Origin: an uncultured Gemmatimonadota bacterium
Lineage (GTDB): Bacteria > Gemmatimonadota > Gemmatimonadetes > Gemmatimonadales > Gemmatimonadaceae
DNA length: 5,803 nucleotides
Assembly: GCA_946887155.1 (NCBI GenBank)
Contig: CAMPKM010000206.1
Span: 1-5,803, forward strand
Reading direction: 5' to 3'
Part shown: positions 1 through 5,803 of the stretch, one piece after another
Numbering within the stretch: the first letter of the stretch is position 1
Layout: every line of letters begins with the position of its first letter
Program-made: the position numbers and the translations under genes
The notes under the pieces: model-generated
Database searches by the model: none
What the model saw: the letters and a program-made list of their open reading frames with translations, nothing else
What the model was told of the DNA's origin: nothing

Positions 1-85
1 CCCGAGCCGCGGCAGAACCCTCGCGAAGCGACGCCGCGCACGGAGCCCAAATCATCACAACCCAAAATGCGCCAGAACAAGAAAT
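1..85. other. Left-edge segment without a confident gene
   Basis: All three plus-strand frames are open across this short stretch, so open frame alone says little. The most gene-like reading is frame 1, from base 1 to a TGA at 85-87. It would give a basic, Pro/Gln/Lys-rich tail ending in MRQNKK, with the stop directly touching the hairpin at 86-118. That is how the C-terminus of a convergent gene would look, but 28 residues of low-complexity sequence cannot be assigned to any family. On the minus strand a short open frame also runs off the edge without a ribosome site. Confidence 0.25.
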
Positions 86-118
86 GAGCGCAGAGAGCCA
101 TGAAGACTCTCTGCGCTC
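76..118 (-). terminator. Rho-independent terminator of the susC-susD operon
   Basis: Positions 86-97 and 107-118 are perfect reverse complements (12 bp, GC-containing) around a 9-nt loop at 98-106. Read on the minus strand, the stem begins 19 nt after the susD stop codon and is followed by a T-rich stretch (ATTTCTTGTT). This fits an intrinsic terminator. The plus-strand side lacks a T-tract, so it would be a weaker terminator for any convergent gene, though the stem itself is symmetrical. Confidence 0.8.
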
Positions 119-137
119 CGGAACTCAAAAACTGAAA

Positions 138-1451
138 TCAGGCGCTCCTATCCAGGCACGACTCGAAATTCGGATTGTTCCGCTCATCCGACGACACCGG
201 GAAGTTCACGTCGGACCCGTACTCGCCGCCCTTGTGATAATTCCCCGTCGGGAACACCGTGTCCTGCGTCCGGCCATACTGCCTGACGAGCCGGCGAAGG
301 TCACCCAGCCGGTGACCGGTGAGGTACAGCCAGAACGCGCGTTCACGGAACAGCAGGTCGATCCGCAATGCCTGCGTCCCCGGCAACGCCACCGTGTTCA
401 ACCCGGCATCCTGGCGCAGTGTGTTGATCACCGACAGGAACGTGCCCGTGTTGTTCGCCTGCAGGGCCGCCTCGGCCTCGATCAGCCGCGCCTCGATGCC
501 TGACGCGAGCACCGTGTTCGAGCTCATTTCCGGATACTTGTCCTGCACGAAGAACGGCGTCTCGCCGTCGAAGCCCACGTCGCCGGAATCGAACCAGGGC
601 ACGCGCGGGTCATCCGCCGACCGGAACGGCAGGCCGTTGTCGCCTTCCTGCTCCGGCACGCTGAAGCCGAAGAAGTTGACCGTGTAGTTCCAGATGCCGT
701 TGTTCTGCCGCGTGGAGTTGTCCGAACCCTCGATCAGGTACTCGAAGTTCGTGGGTACGGTGGTCACCGCGGCGCCGGCCTGCGAGAAATTGCCCTGGTT
801 GAGCAGCACCCGGCCACGACCGACCATCGCCAGGTTGGCGAGTTCGGTGTTCTGGTTGTCGTTCGCAAACGTGAGCGCCGAGTCGAACTTGGCCAGCGCG
901 ATGGCGAGAATCTCCTCGCGAGTCTGCGGCTGCCCGAACTCGACACCGTCTTCGGTCAGCGTGCTGAACGGAACACCCGAGCAGAAGTACTCGGCGAAGA
1001 ACAGGTACGAGTATCCCGCGAGCGCCAACACTTCGGAATGCCCTTCCACACCCTGGTCGAACGTGTTGTAGCGCGAACTCGCCAGGTCCGCGAACGCGCG
1101 CGCCTGGCTGAGGTCGAAGAACACACCCTTCACCGATCCATTGCCGGCGGCGATGCTGCGCACGTCGACGCCCTGCCGGTCGGGGAACGTTTCGGCATGG
1201 ATGTATTCGTCGGCGAGCAGGCCGGACATGTTGACCATGCCCTCGTGGCCGCCGTTGCTGAGGTCACCCGCGCCGCTGTAGGCGATCTGGAACGCGGACA
1301 GCGAACCGGCCAGCAGCGTGGGCAACGCTTCCTTCGAGTTGAGCGTGCTCGGGTCGAGCACGTCGACGTCATCGACGTCGAGGAGGTCATCGGGACTGCA
1401 TGCCGTCGCCAGCAGTGCAGCGCCTAACAGTATGGATAGCTTCTTGCGCAT
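138..1451 (-). CDS. SusD/RagB-family nutrient-uptake outer-membrane lipoprotein
   Basis: This is a 437-residue surface lipoprotein of the SusD/RagB family, which caps the SusC barrel and binds the incoming ligand. The N-terminus is a lipoprotein signal peptide (MRKKLSILLG..., hydrophobic residues 5-16) ending in the lipobox-like LATAC, with Cys18 as the predicted lipidated residue. An acidic stretch (PDDLLDVDDVD) follows, resembling surface-export signals of such lipoproteins. Residues about 110-235 are the helical TPR-like scaffold (for example LALAGYSYLFFAEYFCSGVPFS). Residues 316-430 carry the typical C-terminal SusD signature: ARLIEAEAAL, INTLRQDAGL, LFRERAFWLYLTGHRLGDLRRL and a final NFPVSSDERNNPNF. 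The ATG at 1449-1451 is chosen because it begins the signal peptide and has GGAG 6 nt upstream. The frame stays open to 1727, but that extension only overlaps susC out of frame. It follows susC by 86 nt and is followed by the hairpin at 86-118. At 437 residues it is slightly short for the family but complete. The ligand is unknown. Confidence 0.95.
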   Translation of the reverse strand: MRKKLSILLGAALLATACSPDDLLDVDDVDVLDPSTLNSKEALPTLLAGSLSAFQIAYSGAGDLSNGGHEGMVNMSGLLADEYIHAETFPDRQGVDVRSIAAGNGSVKGVFFDLSQARAFADLASSRYNTFDQGVEGHSEVLALAGYSYLFFAEYFCSGVPFSTLTEDGVEFGQPQTREEILAIALAKFDSALTFANDNQNTELANLAMVGRGRVLLNQGNFSQAGAAVTTVPTNFEYLIEGSDNSTRQNNGIWNYTVNFFGFSVPEQEGDNGLPFRSADDPRVPWFDSGDVGFDGETPFFVQDKYPEMSSNTVLASGIEARLIEAEAALQANNTGTFLSVINTLRQDAGLNTVALPGTQALRIDLLFRERAFWLYLTGHRLGDLRRLVRQYGRTQDTVFPTGNYHKGGEYGSDVNFPVSSDERNNPNFESCLDRSA

Positions 1452-1457
1452 GTATGT

Positions 1458-1461
1458 CTCC
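1458..1461 (-). promoter_or_regulatory. Ribosome binding site of the susD gene
   Basis: On the minus strand the sequence GGAG sits 6 nt before the ATG at 1449-1451. This fixes the susD start at the lipoprotein signal peptide rather than at upstream in-frame codons that lie inside susC. It falls just downstream of the large stem-loop at 1468-1530, so it should remain single-stranded when that structure forms. Confidence 0.75.
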
Positions 1462-1467
1462 GGTGCA

Positions 1468-1530
1468 AGTCCGGAGTGCCAGGTCCAGAGGACGATGTCT
1501 GACGTCGTCCCCGGACGCTGGACCCGGACT
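1468..1530 (-). other. Three-tier stem-loop in the susC-susD spacer
   Basis: Three nested complementary pairs share one axis. The outer pair is AGTCCGG at 1468-1474 with CCGGACT at 1524-1530. The middle pair is GGTCCAG at 1482-1488 with CTGGACC at 1518-1524. The inner pair is 1488-1495 with 1505-1512, eight pairs with one G-U on the minus-strand RNA, closing a 9-nt loop. Neighbouring tiers share one base at each junction (1488 and 1524). The structure begins 7 nt after the susC stop and ends 6 nt upstream of the susD ribosome site. There is no T-tract after it, so it is not a standard intrinsic terminator. A role in mRNA stability, processing or setting the susC:susD ratio is inference. Confidence 0.6.
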
Positions 1531-1537
1531 GAAGTTT

Positions 1538-4534
1538 TTACCAGCCAATGGAAAGGCGAGCGGTGAAGTAGCGGACCTGCGGCTGCGTCAGGAACTCGGC
1601 GGTGCTGAAGTTCGACGTGCCGTTGAAGTTGATTTCCGGGTCGAAGCCGGTGTAATCCGTCCACGTCGCCAGGTTGCGGCCGGAGATCGTGAGGGCGAGG
1701 TCGCCCACGCCGAGCCGGTTCGCCCACGACGCCGGTGCGGTTGCCGTCAACGAGACTTCACGCAGCTTCCAGAACGTACCGTCTTCCACGAAGCCGGCGT
1801 CGCTGGCATCGAGCCCGAAATTCGCGCGGGCACTGGCCATGATGCGGGCCTGCTCCTCGAGACCGACCGACGGATCGTTGGCGCCGCGGCAGTTGAGGAA
1901 TACGGCGCACCGGAACTGCGCGGTCGAGTTGTAAACCTTGAAGCCGCCGCGATAGTTCATCACGCCATGCACCCTGAAGAAGCGCAGGAACGAGACCGAG
2001 GGCGTGATGCTCAGTTCGGTCTGCGGCAGCGGCTGGCCGAGGAATGACGCGTCGTCGGCGAGCGTCACTTCGGACGAGCCGATGATGCCATCACCATTCG
2101 CGTCGTCGAAGCCGAGGATCTCGCGCTGCCAGTAGCCACCTAACGGGTGCCCTTCGGCATGACGCTGGATGAAGTCACCGTTGTTGGCGCCGAGTCCGAA
2201 GAAAATCGTATCGACGTCCTGGCCAAGGCGGACGAGCTTGTTCTTGTTCTTCGACGCCGTGACCGTGAGGTCGAACTGCAGGCTGGGCGAATCGAAGAGC
2301 CGCGCGTTGAGCATGCCTTCGATACCCTTGTTCGTCACCTTACCGAGGTTCTCGTAGCGGCTGGCCGCGCCTGACGAGGGCGGAAGGTTGCGCAGGATGA
2401 GCGCGTCTTCCGTGGTCTTGTCGTAGTACGTCGCTTCCAGGTTGACCCGGTCGCCGAACAGACCCGCGTCGAAGCCGAGCTCGAACTCACCGGACTTCTC
2501 GGGCTTGAGGGAGGCGTTACCGACCGGCGCGCCGATCTGCACGGCGCCGACTTCGCTGCCAGCACGCTTCACGGCAACGGCCGTGTAGAACGTGATGGCA
2601 TTGCGGAAGCCCGGACGCTGTCCCGACTGCCCGTACGCCGCGCGCAAGCGCAGCGAGTTGACCCAATCCTGTTGCGGGAAGAACGACTCGTCGCCGATCA
2701 CCCACGAGAGACTGGCCGACGGATAGTAGATGAAACTGAAATCCGTACCGAAGGCGGAATTGTCGTCGCCGCGAAGGGCGCCGGAGAGATACACGCGATC
2801 GCGCCAGGCGAGCTGCTGCTGGACGTAACCGCCGATGGTAATGACGTCGGAATTCTGGGCGGCCACGGCAAAGCCGCTCGTGGTACCGCCGACCGAACCG
2901 GTTCCGCCGGCGAGGCCTTCGCCGAACGCCTGCGTACCGCGAACGATTTCACCGACGTACTGGCCGCCTACCGCCGTCTGCGCCGTGAGATCCGACGCCA
3001 GGTTGTAGGACGCCGTGGCGTTGAGGTTGTTGGTGTACGTGTACAGCGAATAGGGATTCGATGTCGCGTTGCCGATGGCCCGGCGATCGGGCTCCGGGAT
3101 GAGTCCCGGCGGCGTGATCGACACGTCGGTACGGCCGGCGTAGTCGAGTCCCGTCGTGGCGTTGACGTTCAGCCAGGACTGGGGTGCATAACGAGCTTCG
3201 AGGCCGGCGGTCAGGCGGTCGACCGACTGGCGCGTGGTGATCTGGTTGTAGACTTCCTTCGGGAACGACAGGTAGCCGCCGTTAGGCCCGTCGAGCGGGT
3301 CACGGCCGAGGAGGCCGTTCCCCAGCGGACCCTGGTCGTTGTTGTCGTTCTGCGGCAGGTCGAGCCGCAGCGAGCCGTAACCGATGCGGGCGGCGGTGGT
3401 CAGCCGCGGTGTCAGTTCGGCGCTGAGGTTCGTGCGCAGGTTGACGCGCCGCGACAGGTTGTTCGCGTACACGCCCGCTTCGCGGCTGAAGTCGCCGCTC
3501 AGGAAATACTGCAGCAGGTTCACGCCGCCGGCGGCGCTGGCGCCGAACTGCTCACGGTAGCCGTCGACGAACAGGCTGTTGTCCTCGAGCGGATTGTAGG
3601 AGCGCAGCGAATCCGCCTTCGGGGTGCACAGCCCTTCCGCCTGGAGCAGCAGGGCGCAACGCGCGACGCGATCGCCGTCGGGGGTCGTGCCAATGACCTG
3701 GAAGTTGGCGGGATACTCCGTGATCTCCGACAACGAGCCGGCATCGGCGTACGCCGTCCAGCGTGTCTTGCCTGACAAGCCCCGCTTGGTCGTGATCTGG
3801 ACGACACCGTTGGCGGCTGCCGTGCCATAGAGTGCAGCGGCGGCCGGTCCCTTGATGATCTCGATGTTCTCGATCTCGTTCGGGTTCAGGTCGTCGAGGC
3901 GCGTCGGGTTCTGGCCACCGACGCTGATCGTGCTACCGCCGGGATCGGCGTTGGCGCGGACGCCGTCGATGATGATGATGGGCTCGTTCGTCAGCGAAAC
4001 GGAGTTCGAGCCGCGGATGCGCACGCGTGATCCGCCGCCGGTCGTGCCGCTCGTTTGCGTCACCGTCACGCTCGGCGCGCGCGAAGAGAGCAGGTCACTG
4101 AACGTGTTGACGGACGTTTTTGGAATCGCTTCGACATTGATCGACGCGACCGAGTTGCCGGTTTCACGGCGGAGTTCCGATTCACCGGTCGCGGCAACGA
4201 CCACTTCGTCGAGGCGCGCGATGGTTCCGGTCATCACGAAGTCGGCCGTCACGGTACCGCCGACGGGCACGCTGACTGTGGCGACTTCTGCCTGAAATCC
4301 GAGCCGCAGCGCGCGTACGCGTTGCGTGCCCTCCGGAACGTTGGTGAGGCGATAAGAGCCCGAGTCATCGGTGCGTGCTCCACGCTGCGTTCCGACGACG
4401 AGGATTTGTGCGTCCGGGATGGGAGTCCCGGAGTTCCGGTCCGTGACGCGACCGGTGACTGTCCCGCCTTGAGCCGACGCGATCGTCGGCGAAGCGAGCG
4501 CGAGTACTGTGAACAGACGAAAGAAGCGATGCAC
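1538..4534 (-). CDS. SusC/RagA-family TonB-dependent outer-membrane transporter
   Basis: This 998-residue outer-membrane barrel imports a ligand delivered by its SusD partner, using TonB/ExbB/ExbD energy. Residues 1-21 form a signal peptide (HRFFRLFTVLALASPTIASA) with cleavage expected before Gln22. Residues about 25-105 are a carboxypeptidase-D regulatory-like beta-sandwich (VTGRVTDRNSGTPIPDAQILV). LDEVVVAATG at 108-117 is the usual SusC junction. The plug spans about 120-250 and carries RIRGSNSVSLTNEPIIIIDG and IENIEIIKGPAAAALYGTAA, diagnostic for SusC. The rest is barrel, with LKPEKSGEFELGFDAG, the acidic loop DDANGDGII at 810-818 and FWKLREVSLTATAP near the end. The terminal Trp fits a BAM recognition signal. 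The GTG at 4532-4534 is chosen because it starts the signal peptide 5 nt after AGGAGG; the frame is open to 4813, but that part reads through intergenic repeats. It has four cysteines in two close pairs (293/303 and 876/882), possible disulphides. The length is usual for the family. The substrate cannot be deduced. Confidence 0.97.
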   Translation of the reverse strand: MHRFFRLFTVLALASPTIASAQGGTVTGRVTDRNSGTPIPDAQILVVGTQRGARTDDSGSYRLTNVPEGTQRVRALRLGFQAEVATVSVPVGGTVTADFVMTGTIARLDEVVVAATGESELRRETGNSVASINVEAIPKTSVNTFSDLLSSRAPSVTVTQTSGTTGGGSRVRIRGSNSVSLTNEPIIIIDGVRANADPGGSTISVGGQNPTRLDDLNPNEIENIEIIKGPAAAALYGTAAANGVVQITTKRGLSGKTRWTAYADAGSLSEITEYPANFQVIGTTPDGDRVARCALLLQAEGLCTPKADSLRSYNPLEDNSLFVDGYREQFGASAAGGVNLLQYFLSGDFSREAGVYANNLSRRVNLRTNLSAELTPRLTTAARIGYGSLRLDLPQNDNNDQGPLGNGLLGRDPLDGPNGGYLSFPKEVYNQITTRQSVDRLTAGLEARYAPQSWLNVNATTGLDYAGRTDVSITPPGLIPEPDRRAIGNATSNPYSLYTYTNNLNATASYNLASDLTAQTAVGGQYVGEIVRGTQAFGEGLAGGTGSVGGTTSGFAVAAQNSDVITIGGYVQQQLAWRDRVYLSGALRGDDNSAFGTDFSFIYYPSASLSWVIGDESFFPQQDWVNSLRLRAAYGQSGQRPGFRNAITFYTAVAVKRAGSEVGAVQIGAPVGNASLKPEKSGEFELGFDAGLFGDRVNLEATYYDKTTEDALILRNLPPSSGAASRYENLGKVTNKGIEGMLNARLFDSPSLQFDLTVTASKNKNKLVRLGQDVDTIFFGLGANNGDFIQRHAEGHPLGGYWQREILGFDDANGDGIIGSSEVTLADDASFLGQPLPQTELSITPSVSFLRFFRVHGVMNYRGGFKVYNSTAQFRCAVFLNCRGANDPSVGLEEQARIMASARANFGLDASDAGFVEDGTFWKLREVSLTATAPASWANRLGVGDLALTISGRNLATWTDYTGFDPEINFNGTSNFSTAEFLTQPQVRYFTARLSIGW

Positions 4535-4539
4535 GGTCC

Positions 4540-4545
4540 CCTCCT
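4540..4545 (-). promoter_or_regulatory. Strong ribosome binding site of the susC gene
   Basis: A perfect AGGAGG on the minus strand lies 5 nt before the GTG at 4532-4534. It decides the start: the GTG opens a textbook signal peptide, while the upstream in-frame ATG at 4811-4813 has no such site. It sits 3 nt downstream of the dyads at 4549-4590, so folding of the leader could affect access to it. Confidence 0.85.
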
Positions 4546-4548
4546 GTG

Positions 4549-4590
4549 ATTGTAGCCGTGACGTAGAACTACAATAAACTGTGACACGGC
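4549..4590 (-). promoter_or_regulatory. Interleaved inverted repeats in the susC leader
   Basis: Two perfect inverted repeats overlap here. ATTGTAG at 4549-4555 pairs with CTACAAT at 4569-4575 (13-nt spacer). GCCGTG at 4555-4560 pairs with CACGGC at 4585-4590. The arms are interleaved, not nested, so in RNA they would form either alternative hairpins or a pseudoknot. As DNA the first dyad could be a repressor or activator site. The element ends 3 nt upstream of the susC ribosome site. A regulatory role is inference, since short dyads also arise by chance. Confidence 0.35.
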
Positions 4591-4635
4591 CTAACGAGGA
4601 AAGGACACCTGAAGTAGAAAAAATACCTACACATC

Positions 4636-4644
4636 TGGTATAAG
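4636..4644 (+). promoter_or_regulatory. Possible extended -10 promoter element
   Basis: TGGTATAAG matches the extended -10 form (TGn followed by five of six TATAAT positions). No TTGACA-like box lies 16-18 bp upstream, where the sequence is A-rich instead. If active it would give the response-regulator transcript a leader of roughly 280 nt that includes all the octamer repeats. The match is short and sigma-factor preferences of this organism are unknown, so this is weak. Confidence 0.22.
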
Positions 4645-4679
4645 CTGCGATCTGCCTGACGCGAGAGGACCGATCGAGC

Positions 4680-4712
4680 GAGTTGATGCGTTGGGTGAGT
4701 TGATGAGCTGAC
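4680..4712 (+). repeat. Octamer repeat block 1 (GAGTTGAT units)
   Basis: GAGTTG-like cores begin at 4680, 4688, 4697 and 4705, an 8-bp period with one 1-bp slip. The 18-bp stretch at 4699-4716 recurs at 4775-4792 with a single C/T difference, showing that blocks 1 and 2 are related copies. Confidence 0.7.
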
Positions 4713-4748
4713 GGGGGGATACACCAGAGGTCGGACGATTCTGGAAAG

Positions 4749-4792
4749 CAGTTGAATGAGTGATGGGTTGATGGGTTGATGAGTTGACGGGG
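4749..4792 (+). repeat. Octamer repeat block 2 (GRGTTGAT units)
   Basis: Cores begin at 4749, 4757 (degenerate), 4765, 4773 and 4781, keeping an exact 8-bp period. This block shares its direction with block 1 and is the left arm of a long imperfect inverted repeat with block 3. Confidence 0.75.
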
Positions 4793-4810
4793 CTCAGCCG
4801 GTGAACTTGC

Positions 4811-4858
4811 CAACTCGCGTTTTCCTCAACTCCTCAACTCGACAACTCATCAACTCTT
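4811..4858 (-). repeat. Octamer repeat block 3, inverted
   Basis: CAACTC, the complement of the core in blocks 1 and 2, begins at 4811, 4827, 4835, 4843 and 4851. Spacing is 8 bp throughout, apart from one skipped unit after the first. The reverse complement of 4824-4860 aligns with 4754-4792 over about 37 positions at roughly three quarters identity, separated by about 31 nt. A transcript or single strand could therefore fold into a long hairpin with some G-U pairs. Confidence 0.75.
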
Positions 4859-4933
4859 CCCAGTTGACCAGTCGATGGCGTCCTGTGAACTTACGAATCG
4901 GTTTAACTTCAACGCGCAAACTCCGGTCAATCC

Positions 4934-5803
4934 GTGAGTTATCTGCTTCTCGCCGACGACAATGAAGAGATGCGGCTGATGCTCCGCGACCTGTTCAGGT
5001 CCGCGGGCCATGAGGTCGCCCTCGTCGAAGATGGTCATGCTGTCCTGATCTCGATCCAGGACCGGGAACCCGACCTCGTCATTCTCGACCATGCGATGCC
5101 CGGGATGAACGGTTTCGAGGTCTGCCGTCGGATCAAGACGAATCCGTTCACGGCTCGCATTCCGGTGCTGATGCTCACGGCGCAAAGCACGGTCGAATCC
5201 AAGGTGGAAGGATTCGCGGCCGGTGCGGACGACTACCTCGCGAAGCCGTTCGACCCGCGCGAGTTGCGCGCCCGTGTCCAGGCGCTGTTGCGGCTCGTGC
5301 AGCGCGAATCGGACCGGAATCCCACCAGCGGGCTTCCGGGCGGCCGGGCGATCGACCGCGAGATCATGACGCGGATCGAGCGAGCCGAGTCCTTCGCCGT
5401 CTGCTACCTGGACCTCGACTATTTCAAGCCGTTTGCCGACACGTTCGGCTTCGCCATCGCCGACGAGGTCATCCGGGGACTGGGCGGGGCGATCCGCGAG
5501 GCGACCGGTTCGTTAGGTGCCGACGACGCCCGGGACTTCGTGGGCCACATCGGCGGGGACGACTTCATCATCCTCACCGCGCCGGGAAAGGCCGAGGCGT
5601 TCGTTTCAGACTGCACCAGCCGGGCGAAGCGGGTGATCGAGCGCGCCGTCGGGGATGAGGCCGCGAAGGCTGGCTCGTTTACCGGCGTCGATCGGGAGGG
5701 GCAAGTCCGTCGCTTCCCGCTCGCCCGGCTGTCGACCGCGGTCCTGCTGGTGAAGCCCGACGGCTGGGTGAACCTGCAGCACCTGGGGATGCGCGCCGCC
5801 GAC
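4934..5803 (+). CDS. Response regulator with receiver and degenerate GGDEF (GGDDF) domains, 3' truncated
   Basis: The 290 visible residues start at a GTG and run off the right edge with no stop. Residues 1-122 are a complete receiver domain: acidic pocket Asp8/Asp9, phospho-acceptor Asp52 in VILDHAMPGMNG, Thr82 and Lys104 in the KPF motif. A sensor kinase partner is expected but not in view. Residues about 127-290 are a GGDEF domain: NPTSGLPGGRAI, then YLDLDYFKPFADTFGF at 158-173, then HIGGDDFIIL at 205-214. It departs from active cyclases: the signature reads GGDDF, the usual Asn of FKxxND is Ala168, the His of GH is Phe173, and the Arg of the RxxD inhibitory site is absent. Asp160 and Asp177 are kept. 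It may make c-di-GMP poorly, or only bind nucleotide or a partner. The start is the only candidate after an in-frame TAA at 4904-4906 that keeps the first beta strand, although its ribosome site is weak. It lies divergent from susC. Confidence 0.92.
   Translation, partial: MSYLLLADDNEEMRLMLRDLFRSAGHEVALVEDGHAVLISIQDREPDLVILDHAMPGMNGFEVCRRIKTNPFTARIPVLMLTAQSTVESKVEGFAAGADDYLAKPFDPRELRARVQALLRLVQRESDRNPTSGLPGGRAIDREIMTRIERAESFAVCYLDLDYFKPFADTFGFAIADEVIRGLGGAIREATGSLGADDARDFVGHIGGDDFIILTAPGKAEAFVSDCTSRAKRVIERAVGDEAAKAGSFTGVDREGQVRRFPLARLSTAVLLVKPDGWVNLQHLGMRAAD

Larger units (their letters stand above)
4535..4933. other. Divergent intergenic region between susC and the response regulator
   Basis: About 400 bp without a credible gene. 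It is more AT-rich near 4600-4645 than the flanking genes and should hold promoters for both directions. From left to right it contains the susC ribosome site, the interleaved dyads, an AT-rich segment with a possible extended -10 element, and three blocks of octamer repeats at 4680-4712, 4749-4788 and 4811-4858. The last 75 bp before the regulator start show a TTGACC (4864-4869) that could be a -35 box, but no convincing -10 at the right distance. Short frames here on either strand have neither ribosome sites nor protein-like content. Confidence 0.7.

Noticed and set aside
84..503. 139-residue plus-strand open frame opposite the susD 3' end
   Set aside because: Its start lies in the terminator stem and it is antisense to the conserved SusD C-terminal signature.
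1468..1530. Intrinsic terminator between susC and susD
   Set aside because: The stem is strong, but no U-tract follows on the minus strand, and susD lies immediately downstream in the same direction.
1452..1727. In-frame upstream extension of the susD gene
   Set aside because: It overlaps the susC 3' end out of frame, is Arg/His/Pro-rich shadow sequence, and would bury the lipoprotein signal peptide that starts at 1451 with its own ribosome site.
1400..2047. 215-residue plus-strand open frame spanning the susD start and the susC end
   Set aside because: It crosses the susC-susD spacer antisense to both genes, has no recognisable domain and is shadow-like in composition.
2672..3775. 367-residue plus-strand open frame opposite susC
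   Set aside because: Its Arg/Val/Gly-rich, repetitive composition is typical of an antisense shadow of a GC-rich gene, and the opposite strand is clearly SusC throughout.
4535..4813. In-frame upstream extension of the susC gene
   Set aside because: It reads through the octamer repeats and the leader dyads, and would place 93 residues before a clear signal peptide. The GTG at 4532-4534 has an ideal AGGAGG.
4680..4860. CRISPR array reading of the GAGTTGAT repeats
   Set aside because: Units are 8 bp and contiguous with no unique spacers, and one block is inverted. No cas gene is present.
4850..5185. 111-residue minus-strand open frame opposite the response regulator
   Set aside because: It is antisense to the receiver domain, whose catalytic residues are all intact on the plus strand, and it starts without a ribosome site.

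Overview
The window is GC-rich bacterial DNA that carries a two-gene SusC/SusD-type outer-membrane uptake locus on the minus strand. The start of a response-regulator gene lies on the plus strand, divergent from it. A SusC/SusD pair in DNA this GC-rich, with GTG starts and good AGGAGG-type ribosome sites, suggests a Gemmatimonadota-like member of the wider Bacteroidota/FCB grouping rather than a typical AT-rich Bacteroides. This is inferred from protein style and composition only, and no taxonomic marker gene is present.

Layout, left to right. Positions 1-85 hold no firm gene; one frame could be the tail of a convergent plus-strand gene. Positions 86-118 form a perfect 12-bp stem that looks like the terminator of the minus-strand operon. 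Positions 138-1451 (-) encode a 437-residue SusD/RagB lipoprotein. Positions 1452-1537 are the short susC-susD spacer, almost all of which can fold into one three-tier stem-loop. Positions 1538-4534 (-) encode a 998-residue SusC/RagA TonB-dependent transporter. Positions 4535-4933 are a divergent intergenic region. It has two interleaved dyads just upstream of the susC ribosome site, and three blocks of an 8-bp repeat (consensus GAGTTGAT), the last of which is inverted relative to the first two. Positions 4934-5803 (+) encode a receiver domain fused to a degenerate GGDEF domain and run off the right edge.

How the genes work together. SusC is the TonB-energised barrel and SusD the surface lipoprotein that caps it and captures the ligand, usually an oligosaccharide or peptide. 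They are transcribed in that order, susC then susD. No glycoside hydrolase, peptidase, ECF sigma/anti-sigma pair or other substrate clue lies in the window, so the ligand cannot be named. The divergent response regulator may simply be a neighbour; nothing here shows that it controls the operon.

No wholly new system is evident. The most unusual items are the phased octamer arrays, the structured susC leader and susC-susD spacer, and the GGDDF domain that lacks the usual guanine-contacting asparagine.
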